This document shows positions 1-11,540 of a DNA stretch of 64,000 nt, one piece after another. The stretch covers positions 8,390,932 to 8,454,931 of the forward strand of contig NC_068920.1 of the NCBI RefSeq assembly GCF_023091745.1, in the 5' to 3' direction. The DNA comes from Budorcas taxicolor. Its lineage: Eukaryota; Chordata; Mammalia; Artiodactyla; Bovidae. Under the pieces are notes generated by a model that was not told where the DNA came from, did not search any database, and worked only from the letters and a program-made list of their open reading frames with translations. Position 1 is the stretch's first letter, and every line of letters starts with the position of its first letter. Both the position numbers and the translations under genes were made by a program.

Positions 1-540
1 GACAAACACAAGTAAATTACTTGATAGTGAATTCAAAATAACGGTCACACAAATGCTTTCCAAACTTGGGAGAAAAATGGATAAACATAGTGGGAATGTC
101 AACAGAGAGATGGAAAATGTTAGAAAGTTCCAAATATATGTCACAGAACTGAAGAATGCCATAACTAAGTGAAGAAAAAATCACCAGATGGATCAACAGT
201 TACTCGAGGAAGCAGAAGTAAGGACCAATGAGCTCAGAGGCAGGCCAGGGCCTTATTCACGCAAAGAAGCGAAAAGAGGACAGAATGGGAAAAACAGTGA
301 GGACAACATCAAGCGAACCGACATTTGCATCACAGAGAGACCAGAGTGAGAAGAGGGAGAAATGAGCAGAAAACTTCTTTAAAGAAATAATGGCTGAAAA
401 CTTTCCTAACCTGAGCAAAGAAACAGAAATCCAGACCCAGTAGCCCAGAGATTTTCAAAGAAGATTTACCTAAAGAGACCCACGCTATAGACACATTCTA
501 ACTGAGACGCTGAGAACCAAGGCTCAGGGGAGTGAAGAAG
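1..540 (+). mobile_element. L1 LINE 5'-region fragment
   Basis: The sequence resembles the 5' region and start of ORF1 of old mammalian L1 elements, with the characteristic runs gaactgaagaatgccataac and aataatggctgaaaactttc in plus orientation. It carries many stops and indels, so it is a dead fragment. The left edge runs off the window and the right edge is approximate. Family assignment is from memory of the consensus. Confidence 0.6.
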
Positions 541-1007
541 CCCATGTTTCAAGGCTGAGCGGTCAGCTAGCCTCACAGCCAGAGCCAGCGTCTGAGTCTT
601 CTCATTTCTAGCTGAGAAACACTCGCCTCCACCATCCTCTGCTAGATCGCATCTCAGAGCAGAGACACAGCTCCCCTACCTGGAAATGCTCTCCTCTGCA
701 TCACCTAGGCGCTCGAGGCTCTTGACTAAGTACTGCTGCCCAGGAGAGGAAGCGCAGTGACTCGGGGAGCAAGCCCATCACAGCTCACAGCTGGGAGTGC
801 TGAGGAATCTCAGTGAGTATCGTGACCTCCCTACACACCTTGAGTTACCATGCCATCATTTCAGCATCCAGTTCAGTGGCTCGTTTCTTTGGGCAACACT
901 ATGAACAATGGCTTATAACTTCCTGTTACTTTAAAATCCACCTATTGATCTCCCCTGGTTGATTTCTTTGTGGCCTTTGACCTGGAGTTTAAAAATAGTA
1001 TCAAAGG
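541..1007. other. Unassigned sequence
   Basis: No gene, long open frame or repeat family that I recognise. It separates the L1 fragment from the CHR-2 SINE. Confidence 0.4.
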
Positions 1008-1312
1008 ACCTCTCTGGTGTCCCATTGGATAATAATCTGCCTGCCAACGCAGGGGACACCGGTTCAATCCCTGGTCTGGGAAGATTCCACACGCCATGGA
1101 GCAGCTGAGCCCGTGCACCGCCACGACTGAGCTGGTGCTCCAGAGCCTGCCAGCTGCAGCTGCTGAGCCTGCGTGCTGCAGTTCCTGAAGCCTGGGCACC
1201 CAGAGCTTGTCTTCCGCAACAAGAGAAGCCGCAGCAATGAGAAGCAATGAAGACCCAGCACAGCCACAAATAAATAAAGCTAAAAAAGAATTATCTTTAA
1301 AAAAAATCTTAT
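1008..1312 (+). mobile_element. CHR-2-type tRNA-derived SINE
   Basis: The cetartiodactyl CHR-2 layout is readable: a tRNA-like head (aatctgcctgccaacgcagg, then a B-box-like ggttcaatccc), a body built of repeated 'gcctgaagcc / cagagc' blocks, the run cgcaacaagagaagccgcag, and a tail of aataaataaagc followed by A-rich sequence. The short minus-strand open frames across it are by-products of the repeat. Confidence 0.8.
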
Positions 1313-1410
1313 TAGATACAGTAATTCCTATACTTGGACCAATTCCGAGAACTGTGTTTTCCAGAACAGAGGATTAGTAGGGATTGCTTTGGCCTAAGTA
1401 GAGCCGAGCG

Positions 1411-1635
1411 TGCAGTGAAAGTGTTAGCTGCTCAGTTGTACCCAATGCTTTTTGACCCCACTGCAACCCCATGGACTGTGGTCCATCGGTCTCCTGTGTC
1501 CTTGGGGTTCTCCAGGCAAGAACACTGGAGTGGGTTGCCATGCCCTCCTCCAGGGGATCTTCCCAGTCCAGGGCGCAAACCGGCATCTCCTGCACTGTAG
1601 GCGGTTTCTTTACCATCTGCAGCACCAGGGAAGCC
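1411..1635 (-). mobile_element. Bov-tA SINE
   Basis: A near full-length ruminant Bov-tA SINE in reverse. The 3' tail (gtgaaagtgttagctgctcag) is at the left and the tRNA-Glu-derived head (tttaccatctgcagcaccagggaagccc) at the right. Internal landmarks such as ttctccaggcaagaacactg and ccaggggatcttcccagtcc are clear. Confidence 0.9.
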
Positions 1636-1739
1636 CTGTGTCTGGAGAAACAGTGCCTGCTATTGCCTGTGCCAGTGGCCAGTGGTCTGTCTGTCATCAC
1701 AGAAGGGGGACATCCAGACATACACTACAGACCAGCCTC

Positions 1740-1990
1740 CAGGAGAGGGGAGGAGCAGAGCGACGGAGGGAGACGCTCCTCTCACACGGATTTTCTTCTT
1801 CTGTGCTCACGGCAGAAAAATGGTGATCATCCCCATGGTAGAAAAAAGGAAACAGGGGCTTGGGGAACTCATAACACCGCAGAGGAAGCCGAGGGTCGGG
1901 ACCTGCCTCAGCCCCCTCACCTCTGACGAGAGCCCGCTCTCCCACAGGCCCGGGCGGCCCGGGGCCCAGGCCCATGCGACTCTGAGGACC
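1740..1990 (+). repeat. Left arm of diverged inverted repeat
   Basis: This arm matches the reverse complement of about 2,150-2,400. Shared landmarks are attttcttct, gatcatcccc, acaggggcttggg, actcat and gaagccg, in the same order and with similar spacing. The family is not recognised; an LTR or other repeat present in two opposite copies is possible. The cross-strand open frames that share the peptide KKETGAWGTH come from this symmetry. Confidence 0.6.
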
Positions 1991-2149
1991 CACAAAAATA
2001 AAATCAGAAGAACCAATAAATAATGGTAAGTGCGTAATGTCGACTCCAACCTGGACTTCACCATTGAATCACCACAACCATAAAATAAGTTTCCAAGCAC
2101 TTACACGCCAGGGAGCCACAAAGGCCACAGCGCCCTGCACTGCATCTCA

Positions 2150-2400
2150 GAGGGAGCCTGTGCTTGATCGGAGGAGGCGCTGGCCCTGGACCCAGCCCCA
2201 GGCCCTAGCAGCTCCTGGGCGCCCAGGCCTGCCCCGCGGCTTTCTCATCGTGCTATCATGAGTCCCCCAAGCCCCTGTCTCCTTCTTTTCTCTAAGACGG
2301 GGATGATCAACAATCTTCGGCTCGGGGCTGCTGAGGATAGAAGAAAATACGCGTAGGAGGAGTAGCACCCCGCCTCATCCCTCCACGTCTCCCCTCTCCC
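2150..2400 (-). repeat. Right arm of diverged inverted repeat
   Basis: The partner of the arm at 1,740-1,990, in opposite orientation. It carries the reverse complements of gatcatcccc (2,301-2,310 region) and acaggggcttggg (2,268-2,280 region). The spacer of about 160 bp is unrelated sequence. Confidence 0.6.
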
Positions 2401-4589
2401 AGCAGGCTGACCTGCAGCGTTTGCCGTGGATGTCTCCCTTCTGCGACCTCAGACAAGCTGCTGGCTGGGGGCACAGCTGTCAGCAGCAGCTGCCTCTCTG
2501 GGTCTCAGGTCGTCTTCCTCCCTCTCTCTAGTGAGCACATTCGGGACATCCCTAGAACCTCCCTGTGATGATGGCCACTTCACCACAGAGGAATTCACGT
2601 CTCCTGGCTTTTGCATAAACACAAGCTAACCTCCTGTATAGAGTAATCCACCTTGAGCATGTTTTTAAAAATTAGCTACATAACAGAGTTACTTCAACAA
2701 TAAGAGACAGAGGAGAAATATATGTCCAATTAGTGGTGAAAATAATCAAGATTGATACATTCTGTAGTATCCTGAGGCCTGTCTTGCTCAGCTATTCATT
2801 TGTCATAAATATTTGTAAAAGATTTTCAAGTGGGGAGAAAGTGGGTGAATATATGCTGCAAGTGATTCTTGTCCACACAAATGCAGTTTAATTGAGCCCT
2901 TATTACAAGGCAATTGATCATTTTCCAAGAGAAGAACAGTTATAAGACTATTTGCATTATACACCACTCACTTTATAGTTCCTTATTCCCTCACTGCCTA
3001 GTTCTTAGAATTCTCCCTTGAACTGGTTGTAACATCTTACTGGTTCCCTTGTTTAATCACTGAGCACAACAAGACCTTTGGTGCACGTTCATTTCATATT
3101 GTGAGAGTCTCACTTTACTTTTCTGAAAATTATTGACGTATTTTGTCACCATTGATGAGATAGCTCTTGCCTCCTTTACACAATCTTATCACGTTCTGAC
3201 ATGGACCAAAGCCTAAAACAAGGTCTTTAAATCATAGGCCCATGATAGGCCTAGACTATCTGACAGAAGGAAAAGATGTCAAATAAAATAAGTGTTATAA
3301 GAGGAACGGCCTTGCTACAAGACATCTGGAAACCCAGCCTCTGATCACTGGTTTGAGATCATCAGATACAGGTACTCTGCTTTGATGCATGTTAGATGCG
3401 TGTGTGTGTGGCTGAACTACGTGAAGTTTCTATCTTACAGGTTGAAATGGCCAAACATAAGCACAGCCACAGCATTCAGTCATGTCTATGTACACACAGG
3501 TGCTCACAGCACACATTCATACAGAGCCAAGCCCTGAACAGCAGCGGAGTCTCCTGGGCTGACTTCGGAAAAAGCAGAGAACCACATGTCTTTGTGTTTC
3601 TCTGTTTCTTTAAGCTCTTATTTCTGAAACTTTCAGTGAAATGTCAAGAGAAGAGGCAGGATAGTATTGTAAGAAACCTATTAATCCAGGAATTAAAAGA
3701 CTTTCAGTCTAACTCTTGCTTGAAAATGTATTCATTCCATTAGTACACATCACCTTAGAAAAACTGTCTTTGATGCGGAAAGATCTTAGTTTCTCTAGAG
3801 TACCTTTTTGATCGTCTGTTTTCCCTGAGGATCTGGAATGAACATGAAGTAGAGCTGGAGCTTGAAACTCTGCTTTACTTTTGGTTGGTTTGCCTCAGGT
3901 TTTGAAGAAGAAGATTCTTCATATGAACTTTTGTTCTGATTGAACTCCTTCTGCCTGAGAGGAGAGCGGCAAACACAGACGCTAACCGAGACCACCGAGA
4001 CAGGGCTGCGGTGGTCCTGAGTTTGACGCTCCTGTATTTTCGTTTCGCAGAACACTTGCCCCACACAAACACGCTCGCCCGCATCCATCACGGTGAGTAT
4101 GCCACCCGAGACAACAGTGGCTCAGGTGGCAGGGGGCACCGTGTCCTGCTCATGATACCACAAGTAGCCTTGGTTCAGTCGCGGCAGAGACTCTCACTGA
4201 GTCATCTGCACCTTCTCGCCTTTTCAGCAATGCATGTGACCTTCAAGCACAGACCTTAGAAAAAGGACTAGGTCGAGGGTAAGACAAAAGAGAAAGAGTA
4301 AGCACTCCTTAATATAATGGCTTCACTGGGGTGTTATTTGCATCTCATATAACTCAACCTTTCAGAGTGTTATAGCCAGTGATTTCAGTGCGTTCAAGCG
4401 GGTGTGTGATGATAGCCACTCGTTTAGAGCAAACCTCTCTGACTCATGAGCAGTCTCTCCCTGTATTCCTCCCCCAGCCCCCGACAGCCACCAATCTACC
4501 TTCTGTGCCTGTGGACTTGCCTAATCCGCGTACTTTATGTAAATGACTCACGCCGCGTGTGGCCTCTTCTGTCTGACTCTCTCGCTCGC
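2401..4589. other. Unassigned, mostly unique sequence
   Basis: No recognisable gene. The short open frames here show no family resemblance. A 42-nt segment at 4,051-4,092 is flanked by good splice consensus and is listed separately as a candidate exon. Confidence 0.4.
4051..4092 (+). other. Candidate cryptic or noncoding exon
   Basis: A pyrimidine-rich acceptor (cctgtattttcgtttcgcag, ending 4,050) is followed 42 nt later by a consensus donor (cacg|gtgagtat at 4,093). No partner exon or coding homology is recognised, so this is only a splice-site pattern. Confidence 0.15.
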
Positions 4590-6297
4590 TGTGTTTTCAG
4601 GGTTCATCTGTGTTGCCCCAAGTATGAGCATTTCATTCCTTTTACGGCTGAATAATGATTCATTGTGCGAATAAACCACATTTTGTTTATCAGTTCATCC
4701 ATCAATGGACATTTGAACTGTTTCCATTCTTCAGCTGTTATTTTAAAAATGCTACTACTATGAACTTTTATGTAGGTGTATGCTTTCATTTCTCTTGAGT
4801 ATCTATCTAGGAGTGGGATTTCTAGGTCATGTGAGAACTCTGTATTTACTTTTGTGAGGAACTGCCAACTGTCCTCCTGAATACTGTCTATCCAGATCCA
4901 TTGTCCAGTTTTAAAAATAGGATTAGTTTTCTCTTTACTGTGAAGTTATAAAAATTCTGTATTTATTGTGAACACAAGTCCCATATAAGACATATGGTTT
5001 GCGAACAATTTTTTCATTGTATGGATGGTCTTTACACTTTGATGGTGCCTTTTGAAGAACAAAAGTTTTAAAATTTGATCAACTCACCTATTTTTTCTTT
5101 GTTCACTTGTGATTTGTTGTTGTATCTAGGAAGGTTTTGCCTCATTCAAGGATATAAAAATGTACTCCTTGAATTACTTCCAAGAGTGTTATAGTTTTAG
5201 CTCTTAGATTAAGCTTTTTTACCCAAATGGAGTTAACATTTGTATATAAAGTAGGAGGCCAACTTCCTTTTTTGGTATGTAGATAACCAGTTCTCTCAAC
5301 GTTATTTGATGAAAAGGTTTCTCCTTTAAATAATTTTGGCACCCTTGCTAAAAATCGATTGACCACAAAGTGAGGGCTTATTTGCAGACTCCAAGTCCTT
5401 TCCATTCATCCCTGTGTTTACCCTTATGCCAGCACCACACTCTCTTGCCTTCTGCTGTTTTGTAATGGGCTTTTAAATCAGGAAGATGAGATCCTCTTTC
5501 AAATTTGTTCTCATTTTAGAAGATTGTTTTGGATATTCTCTGCCACTTGATTTCCATATGAATTTAATGCCACAAAGGAAAGCCAGCTGGGATTTTGACA
5601 GGCATCACATTGACTCTATAGATCAATTTGGGGAATATTTTCATCCTAACAATAGATATTGGGTATTTCAACCCATGAGCATGGAATGTCTTTCCATTAG
5701 TGTAGGTCTCATTTCATCTTTTGGATGATGTTTTGTAGCTCTCAGTTTGCAGGTGTTATATTTCTTGTGTTAAATTTTTTCCTACGCATTTTATTCTTTC
5801 TGAGACTTCTAAAAATTGAATGATTTTCTTAGTTTCATTTTCAAATTGTTAATTGCTAGTGTATAAACCGATTACCTTTTATATACTGGTCTTTCACCCA
5901 GTAACCTCAACGAGCTCATTTATTAGCTCTAACATTTTGCTTTGTGACTTACTTAAGATTTCTGTGTAGAGGATTGTGCCATCTGCAGATAAAGACAGTT
6001 CTAATTCTCTCTTCACAGTCTGGATGTCTTTCACTTCTCTTTCTGGCGCGGTTGCCCTACTGACCCTCCAGTTCAAGCTGGACACACGTGGCGGCAGCGG
6101 TCATTTTTGCCTTGATTCTAACCTGGGGGGAAAGCATTCAGCCTTTTACTGTATAGCATAATGTTAATTTTGAATGTTTATAGAAACTCTTTATAACATT
6201 GAAAATTTTCCTTTATATTCTTAGGTGTTTGGAGCTTTTCTTATGAAATGATGCTGAATTTTATAAAATTGTTTTTCTCCAACTATTGAGACGACCA
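4590..6297 (-). mobile_element. L1 LINE, 3' UTR and ORF2 remnant
   Basis: Reverse-strand L1. The left end matches the common L1 3' UTR (for example ttttacggctgaataatgat and ggagtgggatttctaggtca). The remainder reads back through degenerate ORF2 sequence. The element is interrupted by a SINE at 6,298-6,402 and continues to about 6,810. Many stops; non-functional. Confidence 0.75.
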
Positions 6298-6402
6298 TGC
6301 TGCTGCTGCTGCTGCTAAGTCACTTCAGTCGTGTCCGACTCTGTGCGACCCCATAGACGGCAGCCCACCAGGCTCCTCTGTCCCTGGGATTCTCCAGGCC
6401 AT
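6298..6402 (-). mobile_element. Truncated Bov-tA/BovA SINE nested in L1
   Basis: It begins with a tgctgctgctgctgctgcta run and continues through cacttcagtcgtgtccgact and ccaccaggctcctctgtccc to ttctccaggc, which is the reverse of a young ruminant SINE 3' half. It splits the surrounding minus-strand L1. Confidence 0.85.
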
Positions 6403-6810
6403 GAAGTTTTGTTAATTATTTTTTTTATTATGGTGTATTACACTGATTGCTTTTACAATGTAAACCAATCTTAGATTCCTTGGATAAACCTTATTTGAAT
6501 TAATCCTTTCTATAAGTTACTGGACCTAGTCGTTAGTATTTTGTTGAGGACTTTCCTGTCGGTATCCTTGAGGAATTATTGGTCTATAGTTTTGTTTTCT
6601 TTTCTGTGGTGTTTTTTGTACCAGTGTAATACTGGCTTCATGGAATCACTTGCAAGTTCCTTCATATCTTGTATTTTGAAAAGTTTGTCAGAAGTTGGAA
6701 ATGGTAATGCTTTAACACTTGGTAGAATTCCTCACTGAAGCCATCAGAGTCTATGTGTTCATTGCGGGGAGGTTTTTCAGTCACTAATTCAGTCTCTTTA
6801 CTCATCAGGT
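6403..6810 (-). mobile_element. L1 ORF2 remnant, continuation
   Basis: Continues the L1 of 4,590-6,297 after the SINE. The reverse strand corresponds to the L1 reverse-transcriptase region (landmarks agtattttgttgaggacttt and ttattggtctatagttttgt). It ends at the minisatellite. Confidence 0.7.
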
Positions 6811-6980
6811 GCATGTTCAGATCTTCGTCCCTTCTTCCGTCACGTGTCCGTCACATGCATGTTCAGATCCTCGTCCCTTCTTCCGTCACGTGTCCATCAC
6901 GTGTATGCTCAGATCCTTGTCCCTTCTTCCGTCACGTGTCCATCACGTGTATGCTCAGATCCTCGTCCCTTCTTCCGTCA
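6811..6980 (+). repeat. 46-bp minisatellite, about 3.7 copies
   Basis: Unit starts fall at 6,811, 6,857, 6,903 and 6,949, exactly 46 bp apart. Each unit reads roughly g(c/t)atg(t/c)tcagatc, then cgtcccttcttccgtcacg, then tgtcc(a/g)tcac. The copies differ by a few transitions. The period is not a multiple of three, so overlapping frames repeat similar peptides without implying coding. Confidence 0.9.
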
Positions 6981-8840
6981 GTGTTGGTCGTTTGCTTCCG
7001 GTGCGCACATGTGAAGAGAAAACCTTAATTTGAAACCTCTTTCTCTCCCTCCATCTACCTTGTTAATTAGGTTCATCTCCCCTACCGTGACTATAGAAAG
7101 AAAGGGAAGGAAAAAATACTATTTAAATATTTCAGATTCCTTTAGATTTTGCTGTGGTTTCTCTTCATATACAGGGCCTCCTTTTAGCTACTGCTCCTTG
7201 TCTTGAAAACTACTCAACTGTAGACGAACAAAAACACTGGGGTAGGGGAGGGGGAACCCATGGTGGGCAAGAGACGCTCCAGTGAGATCTGAGTCTATTT
7301 GCCCTAGCCATGTGGGTAAAAAATGGGCACATCAGATTTCACTAATGGGCCAGCCCACGTGGGCATTTTAAAGCTCTTACAGTGAGCAACTGTTAGAAAA
7401 GATGTTATGATTCATACTTTCAGCAGAATTGAGAACATGAAATTCTCTATTTCCTTCCTCTTTAGAAGTGTCCAGAGGAAGAGAATACTGCTTCTTCTAT
7501 GAAAGTTAATTGCAAGTTTCCTTTCTTTCTGAATGGAATGTCACATTTATTGATGGTGAGTCACTTTCACAAAGAACTAGGTAAAAGAATATTACAGTTC
7601 TCATATAATACCAAGGTAATTGAGCAAAGAGGCCTTATTAGAAGGAGATGAATTATTTTCCCCTTATTGCACCTTAAAAAGCAAAAACTAACCACTACCA
7701 CCACCACCAAATACTCCTCAAACTTGTGTTTAAACTGCAGTGAGAATAATTGTGTGTGACCCTAAGATAAATATTCATTTTTAAACTCAATTCTATAGTT
7801 TCTCTTACACTTTCTTAAAGCTGCCACTCTTTTGCAGTTATGAAAATAATGCTCGCTATGATGTCTAAGCCTCTGAATGAGGCTTTCACGTCGACTGTCA
7901 GTCTTGTTCCTCTGGCGCCTGTGTTAGAATTTTGCCTCGTTTATTTACTTATAGACGTTACTTTGAAATCAATTCAGATTTATGGAAAAGTTGCAAATAT
8001 AGCTCAAAGGGCCCCCATTTTCCCTCCACCAGATGTACCCAGGTGTTACTATTTTACCAATCTATTTTGCCTATGCTCATGTTTTTTTAAAAAGCAGTGA
8101 ACTCTAGGATGGATTATGGAACAAAGGTTCTCATTCCATCAAGCAACAATCAACTGCCAACGAAATGTAAAGCGTTAACAAGGCCATTGGCTGCTGTTCA
8201 GAACTCATCTCCAGTTCTCATGATCAGTTTTTTTCTTGTTTTCCTTCTTTCTTTGCTTCTTGAACCCTGTTTCAGAAAGTCTGAGGACACGTGTTCTCAT
8301 TCATTTAATAAACATTGCAGGACCTGAAAATGTCAATTATTTCACAACTGAAACTAGCACAAGTTTTAGCCTGTCAAGCTGACACTGTAAGCTGCACACA
8401 GGAAGCCCACATTTATTGTGGAATGTAAACAAGGTGTTATTGCTTCTTGTATTCTACAAAATAAGGTTAATACTCACTTATCAGCACACAGAGCTTAACT
8501 CGGATATTAAACAAAATAAACAGACCTTTGTTTTCTACCTGACAGTGACAAAGTGACTGTCACAACAGCCAGAATAACAGTAAAGCAGAGACATCCTATG
8601 TCATAAGATGTTTGTTTTCAAGCAACTATATGCTAATAAAATTCAAATAGTAAATTTCTTTTCCTTTAGATTAAAAAAAAAAAAGATGTCTATTTCCTAG
8701 TTTGCGAGAAACAATGACCCTACTTGGAGACCATAATTACTCTTTCTTTTCCATTTTCTTTCTTGTCCATGGACATTATCTTCACAGAATTAGATTATTC
8801 ATAATCCTTGGTTCATGACAACTCACCATTGGTCCGTATC
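6981..8840. other. Unassigned, AT-rich sequence
   Basis: No gene or confidently named repeat. It holds a short ccaccaccaccaccaa run near 7,698 and an A12 tract near 8,672. The short open frames (such as 7,840-8,100) show no recognisable domain. Confidence 0.4.
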
Positions 8841-9053
8841 TTGTTGTTGTTTAATTGCTAAGACATGTGCGACAATTTGAGACCCCATGGATTATACCTC
8901 ATCAGGCTCCTCCGTCCACGGGATTCTCCAGGCAAGAATACTGGAGGGGTCAACCATTCCCTTCTCCAGGGGATCTTCCCAACCCAAGGATCGAACCCGC
9001 ATCTCCTGCGTTGCAGGCGGATTCTTTACCATTAAGCCACCAAGGAATCCCTG
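8841..9053 (-). mobile_element. Bov-tA SINE
   Basis: Reverse-orientation SINE from a ttgttgttgtttaattgcta tail to the head ccattaagccaccaaggaat. The middle carries ctccaggcaagaatactgga and ggatcttcccaacccaagga. Confidence 0.9.
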
Positions 9054-9735
9054 GCCCACATCTGGCTCTCTTTTATTAACTTACTCACTCATGTACTTTT
9101 AATTATATAAAAACACCCATGGTCCCACTGCCCATCACCACCAGTACAGAAGCCAGCGATTTGGCGAGAGTAAACCCCTAGTGCTCTGGCCGTCTTAGGA
9201 ATTGTGCCACCACTCTGTCATTCCCTTGCCTTTCTTTTTAAAGTAAACGTTTTCCTTCCTTCTCTTGATTAAGGTCAACTTATTATACTTATTTTGAGTT
9301 CTTCCTAGGTTTCACTCAGATATGCCTTTCACATAATTGTGTGTGAGAAAATGTTTTTGTTCATCACTGCTGAAGTAATTAGTTCTTCATTTATTCTCAT
9401 GACTGACAAGGGTAGAGGAAAAGCCCCATCTCACTGGACGATAAAACCAGAAGGTGCTTCTGTGAGTTGTCCTGTTACCTCGTGTTGGGTCTGCTCATCA
9501 CACACCAGCTTTGGGCAGCTCCTCCTCCCCCGCTGAACAGCATCTGTGGCTAGCCAAGCTCAGAAATGGTCAACACCATGAGTTTCCTTTTCAGGAGAGT
9601 TTCTATATGATGGCTGACTTTTGAACCCACACTGAGGAAGTTTGCAAGGGAGGCTGGTTTGGGGGCTATTGTCTGTGTCATCCACTGGGGTCAGTGGAGG
9701 CTGGCTCAGGTGGAGGGAGGCGCAGAGCTGGGGAA
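9054..9735. other. Unassigned sequence
   Basis: No recognisable gene or named repeat. The 65-residue plus frame at 9,339-9,536 has no domain that I can identify. Confidence 0.35.
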
Positions 9736-9870
9736 AGCACACCGGCTCTGAGCCTGGAGGCGTGAGTCGCAGGTTCAGCCCTGCTGCTCACTAGCTGTGC
9801 GACCTTGGCAAATGGTTCTTAGCTCTCTGGGCCTCAGCTTCCTCTTCTGTAGAATCAACACTTACATCCG
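9736..9870 (+). mobile_element. MIR SINE fragment
   Basis: The typical MIR core is clear: ctgctcactagctgtgcgac, then cttggcaaatggttcttagc, then gcctcagcttcctcttctgt. It is an old mammalian SINE, diverged and truncated. Confidence 0.85.
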
Positions 9871-11502
9871 AAGATTTCCAAGGGCCTTTTCAGAGAAGGA
9901 GCCTGGAGAAGGAACGGTTAAGCAAGCTGCTGAGAGTCTCGAGGCTCTTCTTTGCAGAGTCAACGTTCGGCCCCTTGAGTCCTGACAATGCAGCAGGAAC
10001 ACGGGGAAGAATACAGCGCTGTGGCTCCTGACTCAGGAGCTCAGAGTCTGGCTGCACTGGGAGGTACTGTGAAAGGTAGCTTCCAATCTGCATTACTGAG
10101 CAAAGATCTGCTCACGGGCAGAGCGTCGTGTTAAGACTGCTGATGTGAGCAGCAGAAGCACATTGGCAATACCTTAATCGAAAGAGGGCGCCTGTGCTAA
10201 GAACACAGGGTATGGAGTGCTTCATGAATCGTTAGCTGAAATACAATTTGGGAGCCAGAAAAGTCCAGAGACATCAGCTTGGTTGTAGGGGACACCCAGG
10301 AGACCACCTCTGTCCATCTTTATCTCCGATTCTCCTGTCAGCCAGCTTCTTTCTTCATTTTGCCAGTAGCTGCCACTTGACAGAAAATAGCTTTGACAAT
10401 CACCCTGTTTTATATGGAAGGAGACAAGCCTGTTTCCTCTGGGTCTCAACTCTGAATTCCTAGGAAAGAACTGTGGTGGCCCACTTCCATCCAATCTACT
10501 GTGGCCAAACTGGAGTGGGGCTTAGGGAGGTTATATCACCCAGGCATGCCTCGAGTTCTTCCTCCACAAGGATGGGATATGGAGACACGCCTGCGAAAGG
10601 CCTTCTGGCGTCAGCTCTGAGATAGGCCCGTGATCAGTGCCGTCACGCACGTGTCCATGGGGCTCCAGCCCAGAACGGGTACTCACTACATGCTTTTTGA
10701 ATGAATGCGCAAATGAATACTGCCAACTAAAAGTAAACATTTAAGGAAAGACTCACCGAGAGAACCTCATTTTTTCGCTTTAAAATGAAACTAAAAGAAT
10801 ATCAGCCTAAGAGAGTAAGCCACATGATTCTGAACTAGAAGTTCCTAGAGGGCAGTGAGACTTGACACTGCACACGTGGAACACTGTATGAATCCGTGTG
10901 ATGGGAAGAAAGGCTGATCACGGCCCTTGGGACGAGCATGTGTTGTCTTCAAGGCATCTAACGAAAAGGAAGTGGGAATAGAATGACATCATTTCTGAGA
11001 TTTCCGTGATTTGGAGGGCTTTCTCAAAGCTTGTTACATTCCTTTAAAAATGCAGATACTGGAAAAAGAACAGCCAAGGCAGACAGGGAAGCCTTGCAGC
11101 TTGTCTTCTAGTGGTCATGACCTTAAAGCCGAGAGAAGGCCACAAATGGAGACCTGTGGCCCTTCAGAGCTGGAATGAGCCCAACCCCACATCTCACTTT
11201 GCCCTAATTTTATAGAAGAGACTCAACTATTGACTGCCAGCTAGTGGCAGTGACCCAGCCTGGTTTTCAGGAATTAGTCTTTAGCAGCCACTGGTTTTAC
11301 ATGTGTTCAGTACTTAACAGCTGTCCTACTACTCAGAGTAGAGAGGAGAACCGAAGGTAAGTGCATAAACGAGGGCTGTTAGCAATCCGGTTGTTGCTGA
11401 CATAGTCAATAGAACTCTGGCCCTGACCTGCACATGCTCAGAGCTGAGCATCATGTTTGCAAGAAGTTACTTGCTGTGTATTAGCTATATTCGTGCTGCT
11501 AC
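9871..11502. other. Unassigned sequence
   Basis: No gene seen. A weak L2-like 3' end (agaacgggtactcactacat and tgaatgaatg) is present near 10,670-10,710. The other short frames look random. Confidence 0.35.
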
Positions 11503-11540
11503 AATGGAGTCGGACACTACTCAAGTGACTTAGCACTCAT
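11503..11540 (+). mobile_element. Bov-tA 3'-end stub
   Basis: Only the last roughly 38 bp of a Bov-tA-like element remain (ggagtcggacactactcaag, then gacttagcactcat). A very short, strongly 5'-truncated copy. Confidence 0.6.

Noticed and set aside
1008..1312. tRNA gene, suggested by the B-box-like ggttcaatccc
   Set aside because: It is the tRNA-derived head of a CHR-2 SINE; the cloverleaf is not intact. The same applies to the Bov-tA copies.
6811..6980. CRISPR-like array
   Set aside because: Units are directly adjacent without unique spacers, and the window is mammalian; it is a minisatellite.
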